A DNA stretch of 64,000 bases from DATBVX01 sp963696675 (GTDB lineage Bacteria > Pseudomonadota > Gammaproteobacteria > Steroidobacterales > Steroidobacteraceae). Positions 11,596 to 20,813 of the stretch are shown here, piece after piece. The position numbers and the translations under genes were made by a program. Positions within the stretch are counted from its first letter, which is position 1. Every line of letters begins with the position of its first letter. A model generated the notes under the pieces. That model was not told the origin of the DNA, did not search any database, and was given only the letters and a program-made list of their open reading frames with translations. The stretch lies in the NCBI GenBank assembly GCA_963696675.1, contig CAVOLM010000055.1, positions 1-64,000 on the forward strand, written 5' to 3'.

Positions 11596-13646
11596 ATGGC
11601 CAATAGCACTGCCGATATCCGCAATCTGGCACTGGTCGGTCACGCCGGTGCGGGCAAGACCCTTCTCGCCGAAGCGTTGCTGTTCGACGCGGGCGCGATT
11701 CGCGCCAAGGGGAGCCTGGCGCGCGGCACGACCGTGTGCGACTACGACCCGCAGGAAAAAAAGCTCCAGCACTCCCTCGACGCAGCGATCTGCACGTTTC
11801 GAGGCGGGTGATACGCGCATCAACCTGATCGACACGCCGGGATTTCCGGACTTCGTCGGTCGATCGCTGAGCGTTCTCGAAGCCGTCGAGACCGTCGGCG
11901 TCGTGGTCAGCGCCATCTCGGGCGTGGAAGCGGTCACCGAGCGGATGATGGCCTTCGCGAAGGAACGCGAGCTATGCCGCATCGTGATCATCAACAAGAT
12001 CGACAGCCGCGAGGCGCGGGTCGAGCAAACGCTCGCCCAGGTGCGCGAGATGTTCGGACGCGAGTGCCTGCCGCTCAATCTGCCGGCCGAGGGCGGCACC
12101 AAGGTCGTCGATTGCTTCTCTCAGCCGCGTGGCGGCCCGACGGACTTCGGCTCGGCTGAAGCCGCGCACACCGAGATCATCGACCAGGTGGTCGAGCTCG
12201 ATGACGATCTGATGGCGCTCTATCTCGAGCAGGGCGAGGAGCTCAACCCCGAGCAATTGCACGATCCCTTCGAGCGCGCGCTGCGCGAAGGTCACCTCGT
12301 CCCCGTCTGCTTCGTCTCGGCAGAGACTGGCGCGGGCGTTCACGAACTGCTCGACATCATGCGCCGCCTGATGCCGAACCCGGCCGAGGGCAATCCGCCT
12401 CCTTTCCTCAAAGGTGAAGGTGATGACGCCGAGCGCGTCGAGGTGAAACCGGATGCCGGCGCGGCACGTCGTGGCGCACGTGTTCAAGGTCACGGTCGAT
12501 CCCTTCGTTGGCAAGCTGGGCCTGTTCCGGATTCACCAGGGCACCGTGCGCAACGGCAGCCAGTTGTTCGTCGGCGACGCGCGCAAGCCCTTCAAGGTCG
12601 CGCACCTGTTCCGGCTGCTGGGCAAGGAGCACACCGAGATCACGGCCGGCATTCCGGGCGACATCTGCGCCGTCGCGAAGGTCGACGAGCTGCACTTCGA
12701 CGCGGTGCTGCACGACTCACACGATGAGGATCAGTTTCACCTCAAGTCGATCGAGTTCCCGCCGCCGATGCTCGGCGTCGCCATCGAACCGGAACGGCGT
12801 GGCGAGGAACAGCGCCTCTCTGACTGCCTGCACAAGCTGGTGGCAGAGGATCCGTGCGTGCGCGTCGAGCACCATGCGAGCGTGAACGAGACCGTGCTCT
12901 ACGGCATGGGTGAGTTGCACCTGCGGATGATGCTCGAGCGCATGGCCGAGCGTTACGGCGTGCATGTCAAGACGCATCCACCGAGCATCCCGTATCGCGA
13001 GACCGTCACGCGTCGCGCTGAAGGGCATTGTCGCCACAAGAAGCAGACCGGCGGCGCGGGCCAGTTCGGCGAGGTGTACCTCAAGGTCGAAGCGCTGCAG
13101 CGCGGTGCGGGTTTCGAGTTCGTCGACGAGGTGGTCGGCGGCGCCATCCCCCATCAGTTCATTCCGGCAGTAGAAAAAGGAGTCCGCCAGGTGCTGGGCG
13201 AAGGGGCGATCGCCGGCTATCCGCTGCAGGACGTGCGCGTCATCGTGTACGACGGCAAGTACCATCCGGTCGACTCGAAGGAAGTCGCGTTCGTCTCCGC
13301 GGGGCGCAAGGCGTTTCTCGATGCGATCGCACAGGCGGGCCCGATCGTGCTCGAGCCGATCGTGCGCGTCGACATCACGGCGCCTTCCGGGTCGATGGGC
13401 GACATCACCGGCGATCTCGCCACCAAGCGCGGCCGCATCAACGGCAACAACGCGCTACCGGGCAATCGCGTGACCATCGGGGCACTCGTGCCGCTCGCGG
13501 AGCTCAACGAGTATCAGTCGCGTCTCAAGTCACTGACGGGCGGCGAAGGCACTTACACGATGGAATTGAGTCACTACGATCCGGTGCCGCCGAGAAAACA
13601 GCAGGAACTCATCACTGCGTTCAAGCCGAGAGCGGAGCAGGAGTAG
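11596..13646 (+). CDS. Elongation factor G-like translational GTPase, EF-G2 type (frameshifted)
   Basis: Translational GTPase resembling the secondary EF-G2 proteins rather than housekeeping EF-G. The G1 loop is GHAGAGKT near residue 15, followed by G3 DTPG and G4 NKID. Then come domain II (VFKVTVDPFVGKLG), domain III (GMGELHLRMMLERM), domain IV (KKQTGGAGQFGEVYL) and the C-terminal domain V (RVDITAPSGSMGDITGDL). The frame breaks near 11808 and near 12462. Removing one base at each gives 682 residues, the family length. The distinct G1 spelling and absence of str-operon neighbours argue against this being fusA. It lies downstream of egtBD, 102 bases after egtD. Confidence 0.88.
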
Positions 13647-13698
13647 CGCTGGAGTACAGCCTTTTGCGGGGGACCTGACTGCCACAGGAGAGGGGCTC

Positions 13699-14892
13699 GT
13701 GATCACAAGACGTCAGGCTATCAGTGGCGGGAGCAGCGCGCTGGTCCTCGGCATCGCTGCGAGGGCGGGCGAACCGGGGACCAGACCCGAGACCGCACCG
13801 GACACGCTGTTTGCACTCTCCGGCAAGAAACCTCTGATCAGGCGGACCTTCCGTCCACCGAATCTCGAGACGCCGCTCGCCGACCTGCGCCAGCCGTACA
13901 CGGCCAACGATGCCTTCTTCGTGCGCTACCACCTATCGCTGATTCCAGAGGTCGACGCCAAAACCTGGCGGTTGCGTGTCAGCGGTCGGAGTGCGCAACG
14001 CACACTCGAGCTTTCGCTCGATGACCTGAAGCACCGCTTCGAGCACGCGAGCATTACCGCCATCAATCAGTGTTCGGGCAATCGCAGAGGGCTCTTTACG
14101 CCGCGCGCCGCTGGAGTGCAGTGGACTTACGGCGCCATGGGTAATGCGAAGTGGAGTGGCGTCCGCCTGCGTGACGTATTGAATCGTGTCGGCGTGAACG
14201 CTGATGCGCTGGAAGTCGTATTCGATGGCGCCGATCGTGGATTGCTGCCCTCGACGCCTGATTTTGTGAAGAGTATTCCGATCGAGCGCGCGCTCGATGA
14301 GAACACGCTGATCGCATTCGAGATGAACGGCCGGCCGCTGCCGCATTGGAACGGAGCACCGGCACGACTTGTTTTACCGGGCTGGACGGCGACGTATTGG
14401 ATCAAGCACCTGACCGAGATTCGCATCGAGCCGGTAGCCTTTGACGGGTTCTGGATGAAGAGTGGCTACAGAATCCCAACGGGCGCCTTTCCGGGCGCGC
14501 GCTTTGCCAGTCAAGAGACAGCCGAGACAACACCGATCACCGAGATACTCGTCAACTCACTCGTGACCAGCCATGCGAGTGGCGACCAGATCGCACGCGG
14601 GCGACCTGCGCAACTCGCGGGTTGGGCCTGGGACAGCGGCAGTGGCATCAGCACGGTGGACGTGTCGCTGGATGCAGGCCAAACCTGGCGGCCTGCAAAG
14701 CTCGGTGAGGACCTGGGTCGCTTTGCCTGGCGAGGGTTCAGTCTCGGCCTGGACACATCGAAGAGCGGACGAATCCAGGTTGCAGTCCGCGCCACGAGCC
14801 GCGCGGGCGCAAGTCAGCCTGTGAAATTGACCCCGAATCCCTCCGGCTATCACCACAACATCGTGCAGTCCCTGGAGCTGGAGGTTGTATGA
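13699..14892 (+). CDS. Sulfite oxidase-family molybdenum enzyme (SorA-like)
   Basis: Molybdopterin oxidoreductase that most likely oxidises sulfite to sulfate in the periplasm. The start is GTG 13699 with GGAGAGGGG upstream. The N-terminus MITRRQAISGG and the following hydrophobic stretch look like a Tat signal, used to export folded molybdoenzymes. The Mo-cofactor domain includes AINQCSGNRRG, whose Cys125 is the expected molybdenum ligand, then VQWTYGAMGNAKWSGVRL and WTATYWIKHLTEI. The C-terminal Mo-co dimerisation domain has GWAWDSGSGISTVDVSLD. Length 397. Its stop overlaps the start of a monohaem cytochrome (ATGA), matching the SorA-SorB pair of sulfite:cytochrome c oxidoreductases. Confidence 0.87.
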   Translation: MITRRQAISGGSSALVLGIAARAGEPGTRPETAPDTLFALSGKKPLIRRTFRPPNLETPLADLRQPYTANDAFFVRYHLSLIPEVDAKTWRLRVSGRSAQRTLELSLDDLKHRFEHASITAINQCSGNRRGLFTPRAAGVQWTYGAMGNAKWSGVRLRDVLNRVGVNADALEVVFDGADRGLLPSTPDFVKSIPIERALDENTLIAFEMNGRPLPHWNGAPARLVLPGWTATYWIKHLTEIRIEPVAFDGFWMKSGYRIPTGAFPGARFASQETAETTPITEILVNSLVTSHASGDQIARGRPAQLAGWAWDSGSGISTVDVSLDAGQTWRPAKLGEDLGRFAWRGFSLGLDTSKSGRIQVAVRATSRAGASQPVKLTPNPSGYHHNIVQSLELEVV

Positions 14893-15173
14893 GGTGCAAG
14901 TCGCGTCAGTTCATCGTCGTGCTGGCAGGACTATCCGCAGCCTCTGCGCTGGCCGGAGAAGAGACTGTCCACCTCACCGATGCTCCTGCGCATGACATGG
15001 TGGCCTCGCGTTGCGTGACGTGTCACAGCCTCGATTACATTACGATGAACGCACCGGTCCTGGACCGCGCTGGATGGGAGAAGACGATCCGGAAGATGAT
15101 TGATCGGTTCGGCGCTCCGATCAGTGATGAAGAGACGCGACAGATACTCGACTATCTCGCCAGTAATTATTGA
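14889..15173 (+). CDS. Monohaem c-type cytochrome (SorB-like)
   Basis: A 94-residue exported cytochrome c with a signal peptide (VVLAGLSAASALAGEE). The single haem site is CVTCH in MVASRCVTCHSLDY. Sixth-ligand candidates are the Met residues in YITMNAP or RKMIDRF. It overlaps the SorA-like gene by 4 bases and is probably its electron acceptor, passing electrons to the respiratory chain. A role outside sulfite oxidation is possible but the coupling is strong. Confidence 0.85.
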   Translation: MRCKSRQFIVVLAGLSAASALAGEETVHLTDAPAHDMVASRCVTCHSLDYITMNAPVLDRAGWEKTIRKMIDRFGAPISDEETRQILDYLASNY

Positions 15174-15202
15174 CTGGCGTCCTCCCGAGCGCCGTCTTGC
15201 TC

Positions 15203-15225
15203 CCCGGTTCCTTGCCTGAACCGGG
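15203..15225. terminator. Hairpin between convergent genes
   Basis: CCCGGTTC (15203-15210) and GAACCGGG (15218-15225) form an 8-bp stem with a 7-base loop. It lies between the cytochrome stop (15173) and the yggX stop (15229). There is no clear T-run on either side, so termination is inferred from position. Confidence 0.4.
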
Positions 15226-15228
15226 AGA

Positions 15229-15498
15229 TCATTCTCGCGGCACAAACTCCTGGGGCTTATCGGAGCCGGCACCGAAGAAGAACTTTTCCATCTCGCCCTC
15301 GAGGAACTTGCGCGCCTTCGGGTCGATAGGCGTCAGGCGGTACTCATTGAGCAGAGTCGTCTGATGCTGAACCCAGCGAGCCCAGGCTTCCTTCGAGACG
15401 TTCTCGTAGATGCGCTTGCCGAGCTCGCCCGGATAGGGCAGCCGATCGAGCCCCGGGGCTTCGCGGCCGAGCAGCACGCATTTGACCAGCCGGCTCAT
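15229..15498 (-). CDS. yggX: Probable Fe(2+)-trafficking protein YggX
   Basis: An 89-residue cytoplasmic protein of the YggX family, linked to iron handling and protection of Fe-S clusters from oxidants. Seen are the N-terminal RLVKCVLLGREAPGLDRLPY, partly quoted, with the conserved Cys7, then GKRIYENVSKEAWARWVQHQ and FLEGEMEKFFF. It overlaps the mutY stop by ATGA at 15495-15498. The mutY-yggX order is conserved in gammaproteobacteria, where both limit oxidative damage. Confidence 0.95.
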   Translation of the reverse strand: MSRLVKCVLLGREAPGLDRLPYPGELGKRIYENVSKEAWARWVQHQTTLLNEYRLTPIDPKARKFLEGEMEKFFFGAGSDKPQEFVPRE

Positions 15499-16558
15499 GC
15501 GAGCCCCGTGGAAAACACGGAATCGATCAGCGACTTCACCGGTGTTGGCACTCCGAGCGCCTGAGGCGCGGCGGCGTTATACCAGACGTATCGCTCCGGC
15601 TCCATCACGCGATGGTCGCCCTGGCACTCGAGGCGGATGGGATCGATCTGCAGATCGAAATGAGTGAATGCATGATGAAGCGGCGCGAGCGTTTCGCGTG
15701 ATCCGGCATTCGATGCAGTTCGCGCGTACTCCACTCGATCGGCGGCATCCGCCGAGGGAAACTCCGGCAATCCCCACAAGCCGCCCCAGATGCCCTGCGG
15801 CGGACGACGCTCGAGCAGCACGAACTGGCCGGCGCGAATCGCGATGAGCATGTACGTGCGACGCGACGGCCGCGCTTTCCGAGGACGCGGCGTCGGCAGT
15901 GATTCCTGCCGGCCGGTTGCGCGCGCCACGCAGCTCCTCGCCAGCGGACATGCCGAGGCACAGCGGCCGGCGTCGCACGCACACCGTCGCGCCGAGATCC
16001 ATGATCGCTTGCGTGTACTCGGCCACGCGTGCTCGCCGGCGTGCACTCCTCCGCGTGTGCCCAGAGTCGCGCATTCACGGCCGGCTCGCCAGGAAAGCCC
16101 TCGACGCCGAAGTGACGCGCGAGCACGCGTTTCACGTTGCCATCGAGAATCGCGTGACGTTCGCCGCGTGACAGCGCAACGATGGCGGCCGCGGTCGAGC
16201 GGCCGATGCCGGGCAGTTCTTCGATGTCCTGTACGCACGTGCCGGAAAGACCCCGCCATAGTTTTCGACGATCGCACTGCGCCGCACGATGCAGATTTCG
16301 CGCACGCGCGTAGTAGCCGAGCCCTGACCAGAGATGCAGCACCTCATCGATGGGCGCCGCAGCGAGTGCAGCCACATCCGGAAAACGGTTCATGAACGCT
16401 TCGTAGTACGGGACGACCGTGCTCACCTGCGTCTGCTGCAGCATGACCTCCGAGACCCAGACGCGATACGGCGTCGGGTCCCGCTGCCAGGGCAGATGCC
16501 GGCGGCCGTGCACGTCGAACCAGGCGAGCAGCGCTTCCGAGAATGAGCTTTCGGTCAT
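15495..16558 (-). CDS. mutY: A/G-specific adenine glycosylase MutY (several frameshifts)
   Basis: Removes adenine mispaired with 8-oxoguanine. The N-terminal part reads LPWQRDPTPYRVWVSEVML and GLGYYARARNLHRAA. The helix-hairpin-helix is ELPGIGRSTAAAIVAL, and the catalytic Asp lies in ILDGNVKRVLARH. The NUDIX-like C-domain is in a third frame (FVLLERRPPQGIWGGLWGLPEF). Frames change near 16290, 16250, 16030 and 15955. Removing five bases in all gives 352 residues, the length of E. coli MutY (350). Repair of the last break restores the C-x6-C-x2-C-x5-C iron-sulfur motif exactly. This argues for sequence errors, not a dead gene. ATG 16558 overlaps the preceding SRPBCC gene region. Confidence 0.88.
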
Positions 16559-16565
16559 GAAAGAC

Positions 16566-17151
16566 TCACGGCGACGCCACCGTGCTGGTGCGCTCCTGCG
16601 CCGCCTTTTCGACGTTGGTAAAGAGCTCGAGTCGTTCCGGCGCGCAGCGTACTGATCATCAGCCGCGGACCGAACAGCGGTGGGATCCAGAACTTGGGCA
16701 TGATCTCCAGGCGATACATGACTTCGGTGCCATGCTCGGTGGCCTGCCATTGGGATCGCGTGACACCGAAACGAACATCGCTCTGATCGAGGATCGCGGT
16801 CGCGAGCAACTGATCCGGCAGCTCCTGGATTTCCTCCACGCGCTGCATCGTCCGGCACATCAACGTGCCGAGACAACCGCGCATGCGCGTATAGAGTCGC
16901 ACCGAGTGATCGCCATCTCGGCCGAGCACGCGACTCTCCTGGATGCGCGGATCGAGTGCCGGATACGCATCGTAGTCCGTGAGGACCGCGTGCACCGCCT
17001 CGGTCGGCGCATCGAGCTGCGCGACGAACTCGACGACGTAACGGTCATCGCGAAAATCGACCTCGAGACGCTCGACGTTCAGCGCGTGCGCCGCCGGACT
17101 CAGGGCGAGCGCGACGACAGCGCAGCTCAATGCTTCTTGACGCCGAGCCAC
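16566..17151 (-). CDS. Exported SRPBCC/START-like protein (frameshifted C-terminus)
   Basis: A small periplasmic protein of the SRPBCC (polyketide cyclase/START) fold, which usually binds a hydrophobic ligand; the ligand is unknown. Signal peptide at residues ~1-23 (CAVVALALSPAAHA). The domain carries APTEAVHAVLTDYDAYPALDP, partly quoted, and SQWQATEHGTEVMYRLEIMPKFWIPP. The open frame runs to 16555, but removing one base near 16640 gives a tail LELFTNVEKAAQERTSTVASP that stops at 16566 and fits the family better. The start is GTG 17151, inside the end of the AsmA gene, so the genes are coupled. TTG 17130 is an alternative but would lose the basic n-region. Confidence 0.7.
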
Positions 17152-19175
17152 TGGCCGAGTTTCTCCTTGAGTTTGTTGGTCATTTCCTCCTTCTTCTCAT
17201 CGACCTTCTTGGCGGCTTGCGCCTTGGCGAGGGCGTCGAGATCGAGGCGAACCTTCGGATCGGCAAGCGGGCCGCTCACGCGCACCGGAATCTCGGCGGC
17301 CTTCAGGTCCTGCATTTCCGCGCCCGCGCCCTGTTCCGGAATCCGATAGACGTTGGTTTGCAACCGGTAGTCGACCGCCTGGGAGGTGAAATCGAGCGTG
17401 CCCTCGCCGTTCGCCTTGAGATAGTCCATGTCGATCTGCAGGTCGCGGTTGGAGAGCACTCCTTTATCTATGGTCCCGGTCCCCTTCAATGTGTGAAACG
17501 CAGTGCGGCCCGTGCTGACCTGGGCCGGTGCCGGTTCGCGCTTCCAGAGCGCTCGCGCGCGCCGCATCTCGTACCAGAGATCCGTGCCCTCGAGGGCGCC
17601 GTTCGTCACCTCGAAGTCGAGATGCCCGTCCAGGGAATGGATGAGCGCCTTGGAATCATTGCCGCGCGCGGTCAGCACCGCGCTCGCGGCCCCGGTGCCA
17701 CTCAGGCGCTTGCTGTCGAACAGATCCGCGAACAAGGGCGCGAATTGCACACCGTTCATGTGCTCCTCCACTGACAGGCGCGCCACCTCGCCACGCGCAT
17801 CGAGCACCACGTTGCCCCGATGCGCGCCGCCGTAGAGCTTCGCCTGCGAAGGGTTGAGGCGCACGAGTCCGTCTTTCGCATCCACGGTCAGCTTCACGGC
17901 GCTCATGCGGATTCCGGCGATGGTCAGCTGTCCCACGGCGAGCGTGCCTCGGGCATTCAGGGACTTGAGCTGCTCGACCGGCAGTTCGAACGGCTTGGCA
18001 TCAGCCTTCTGAGCGGGCTTCTTCTGTTCGGGTTCCTGGTAGCGGTCGAGATTGATCTGGTCCATCGCCAGATCGAAGGTGATCGTCTTGTTCTTCAGGT
18101 TCTCGATCCCGGCCCGCCCGGTCAGGTGCGAGTCGTCGAGCGTCAGCTTCAGGTTCTCGAACAGCACGCTGTCGCCCGTCGCGTGGAACGTGGCATCAAA
18201 CGCCAGTGCCGACAGTACATTGGCATCGCGTGTCTTCGGAACCTCCGCGTCGAGTTCTTCGAGCAGCTTGCGTGGCGAGGTATTTGGCAGCTTCAGCGTG
18301 CCGCTGAACCTGGGTGCATCGACGATGCGCTCGCCCTTGAGACTGCCGCTGAGTTCCGCGCCGGCGATGCGGAGGCTGAATTGCGGCGCCTCGAGCGTCT
18401 GTTGCCCGAGGTCGGCGGCAATCGAGGGCATCGAGACCTGGAGCTTGCGTTCTTTCGCTCTCTTCGCGGTCGGCATCTGGACCACGTCGAGCTTCAGGTC
18501 TTGCGCACCGTAACGCTTCGCCTGCGTGTCGAGCGTCGCCGCAGTCTTCAGCTTGATCTCAGTCGCATCACTCCCCTCGCCCTGATCGATTGACGCAGCC
18601 AGATCCAGGTCAAACGGCTCGCTGCCGCCCAGGGAACCGGTCGAGGCGTTGAGGTGGGTGAGCCGCCAATGGCTGCTCGAGCCCAGATCATGGTAGTCGA
18701 GCGCACCATCCTTCAGAGTGAGTCCGGCGATCCTCGCCGAGCCGCCGGACTGCGCGGGAGCGCTGGTGCCGGATGACTTCGTGAGGTCTTCCCAGTTCGT
18801 ATGGCCGCGCTTGTCCTTGATCAGGTTGACGCGCAGGCCATCGAGCCGCAGCCGACGCACTTCGAATTGCCCGCGAAGCAGCGGGATCAACTTGACGCCG
18901 ACATCCGCCGATTCGACGGCGACGAACGGGCCCGAGCCGAAACCCGCCGGATTGCCGAGCTCGGCGTGCCCGGTTTCGATGGCGAGCCACGGGAATACCG
19001 AGAGCGAGAGATTGCCGTCGAGTTTCAGATCGCGCCCGGTGCGATCGCGCACGGCCTTTGCGATGTCATCCTTGTAGTCGTTCGGATCGACGAACGCGAC
19101 CACCGCGATGCCCGCCAGCACCAGCAGCACGACCACACCAAGAATCGCCCAGCCCGCAATCTTCAGGGCCCGCAT
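17127..19175 (-). CDS. AsmA-family envelope protein
   Basis: A 682-residue inner-membrane-anchored periplasmic protein of the AsmA family, now seen as lipid-transport or outer-membrane homeostasis proteins. The start is ATG 19175 (MRALKIAGW) with GAGGAG 8 bases upstream. One N-terminal helix (ILGVVVLLVLAGIAVVAFV) is followed by the AsmA N-domain (GRDLKLDGNLSLSVFPWLAI and AVESADVGVKLIPLLRGQFE, both in part). The C-terminal AsmA domain is around residues 440-640 (LDGHLDFEVTNGALEGTDLW, then NRDLQIDMDYLKANGEG). It belongs to the minus-strand series sigma factor to yggX. Confidence 0.9.
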   Translation of the reverse strand: MRALKIAGWAILGVVVLLVLAGIAVVAFVDPNDYKDDIAKAVRDRTGRDLKLDGNLSLSVFPWLAIETGHAELGNPAGFGSGPFVAVESADVGVKLIPLLRGQFEVRRLRLDGLRVNLIKDKRGHTNWEDLTKSSGTSAPAQSGGSARIAGLTLKDGALDYHDLGSSSHWRLTHLNASTGSLGGSEPFDLDLAASIDQGEGSDATEIKLKTAATLDTQAKRYGAQDLKLDVVQMPTAKRAKERKLQVSMPSIAADLGQQTLEAPQFSLRIAGAELSGSLKGERIVDAPRFSGTLKLPNTSPRKLLEELDAEVPKTRDANVLSALAFDATFHATGDSVLFENLKLTLDDSHLTGRAGIENLKNKTITFDLAMDQINLDRYQEPEQKKPAQKADAKPFELPVEQLKSLNARGTLAVGQLTIAGIRMSAVKLTVDAKDGLVRLNPSQAKLYGGAHRGNVVLDARGEVARLSVEEHMNGVQFAPLFADLFDSKRLSGTGAASAVLTARGNDSKALIHSLDGHLDFEVTNGALEGTDLWYEMRRARALWKREPAPAQVSTGRTAFHTLKGTGTIDKGVLSNRDLQIDMDYLKANGEGTLDFTSQAVDYRLQTNVYRIPEQGAGAEMQDLKAAEIPVRVSGPLADPKVRLDLDALAKAQAAKKVDEKKEEMTNKLKEKLGQWLGVKKH

Positions 19176-19307
19176 TCCACACTCCTCTGTAAGGATTACG
19201 CATCGCCCGAGGCGATGCGCCAACCATTCTAGCTTGAGGAGTGGACCGCGGTGGGTCCGGAACGAGTTCGACCGCTGGTCGTTACCCGGCCAGCGGCGCC
19301 GGAATCT

Positions 19308-20202
19308 TCAGCGATCGCAGATGCTGATCGTGCCGCTCAGGCTATTGACCCGCACGTCGGCACTGCCCTGGCCTTGCCGGAAATGCAGCTCGCGCCCCGG
19401 GCCGTGTTCGCTCTTGGATTGCGATTTCGGGCCGAAGCAGTTGTCGATATCGCCGGAAAAGGTCTCGATGTCGAACTCCGCGTCAACGGGCGACTTGAAT
19501 ACGAAGGAAAGATCTCCGGAAATCGTTTCGCCGTCGACGCGCGCATCGCCCTTCAGCGCTCCGCGCAGCGACAGGTTTCCGGACGTCGTGCGCAGGCGCG
19601 CACGCGTGATCGCATCGAGCGACAGGTTGAGATCACCGCTCACTGTGGTCGCCGTGACCTCGCCCGCGACGCGACTCGCCTGGGCGTTGCCACTCACCGT
19701 GGTGAGCGTCAGCACCGACGGAGCGCTTTCGCCGCGCAGGATCACATCGCCGCTCACGGTCTTGACCTCGGCTTCTTCCGTGGCCACATCGGTCGATATT
19801 TCACCCGAAACCGTCTGCAGGCGCTGCGTGCCCGACACGCCCTTGACGGTGATTTCCGCGCTCACCGTGTTGATATCCAGGCGGCTGGCGGCAGGAACGC
19901 GGATCGAGAGTTCAGCCCCACCGTCGTCACCCCAGTGAGTGGACTTCTTGAGCACCACCTTGATCAGCGTGCGCTTGCCTTCGCTGGTGAAATCGAGCCG
20001 CTCCACGCCCTCGGCAAGGCTCCCAGTGATACGCACTTCATTGCGGTCCCACCCCGTCACATTCACGGTGCCGGCGACATTGGAAATGTCCACATCGCCC
20101 TTGGCGTCGGCCATGAGCGACGCGGTCGATCTCCTCGTCCGCCAGGACGAGGGGCGCGCACAGGAGTGCGGCGATGGCAAGGCAGTATTTGATGATCGTC
20201 AT
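19308..20202 (-). CDS. Exported DUF4097-type beta-strand repeat protein (frameshifted)
   Basis: The start is ATG 20202 (MTIIKYCLAIAALLCAPLVLADEEIDR), quoted only in part as a signal peptide ending ...APLVLA; it overlaps the previous gene's stop as ATGA. Removing one base near 20120 joins it to the main frame. The mature protein is a ladder of beta-strand repeats with recurring TVSG/TVSGD units (for example RLQTVSGEISTDV, VKTVSGDVILRG, TTVSGNAQASRV, TTVSGDLNLSL), typical of DUF4097/adhesin-like proteins. The repaired length is 297 residues. DUF4097 proteins often sit beside ECF sigma/anti-sigma genes, as here; a role in envelope stress sensing is inferred. Confidence 0.8.
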
Positions 20203-20806
20203 GATGCGGTCCTCGAAGGAATCGTGTCGGCGATGTGGTTGACGTTGGCGAGCAGCGTCAGCTCATCGTGATAGGTGTTCAGGAGCAGCTCGCGAAGCAG
20301 TGTGTCGTTCGGAGCCAGCTGCAATGCTGCATTGATCTCGCCCAGCGCGCGGTGGATCTCGTTGAGATTGCGCTCGACTTTCTGCCGCTCGAGCGGTGGC
20401 AGCCGATCCAGGCGCTCGGCGAGCCCGATCATCAGGGTGGCACGCGCCTGCTCGTACTCGGGCCCGAGCATTGCGTAGCCACCGAGACTCGCACGCTGGA
20501 TCCGGGGGCCGTTTCGGCGGGAGCGTTGGCCTGCGAGACGAGGGTTGTCGCCGGAGTCGTTCCACCGCGCTTCATCAGGCCGATGGTGAGCAACGCACCG
20601 AGCGCCATGCAGCCGAGGGCCGCGGCGAGTGCGAAGGTCCAACGGATCTGCAGCGCCGGGCGACGTGTGTCGCCGGTGTCGAGCTGGCGTGCGATCTGCG
20701 GCCACAGGTCGCGACGCGGCTCGATCGATTGCGGCAGCTCGCGGACGGCCTTCAGGATGCTGTCCTCAGTGCTGCCGTGCTCGCCGTTGTTGTGTACGTC
20801 TTTCAT
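20199..20806 (-). CDS. Membrane anti-sigma factor candidate (frameshifted)
   Basis: An N-terminal ~50-residue cytoplasmic part (ILKAVRELPQSIEPRRDLWPQ, in part) is followed by one transmembrane helix (FALAAALGCMALGALLTIGLM) and a periplasmic part. The latter, after a frame change near 20500, continues as YAMLGPEYEQARATLMIGLA and NLNEIHRALGEINAALQLAPN, a helical region. It starts 8 bases after an RpoE-type sigma gene, and that position with a single helix is the typical layout of an anti-sigma partner. No zinc-binding HxxxCxxC motif is seen. The change is +2, so either two extra bases or one missing base; repaired length about 201 residues. Confidence 0.65.
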
Positions 20807-20813
20807 AAGAGAC

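Noticed and set aside
11596..13646. Housekeeping EF-G (fusA)
   Set aside because: No rpsL, rpsG or tuf neighbours, and the G1 loop and insert pattern fit the EF-G2 group better.
19272..19296. CCGCTGG/CCAGCGG inverted repeat as a terminator after the DUF4097 gene
   Set aside because: Only 7 bp with an 11-base loop and no T-run on the minus strand; the sigma-headed series may continue through it.
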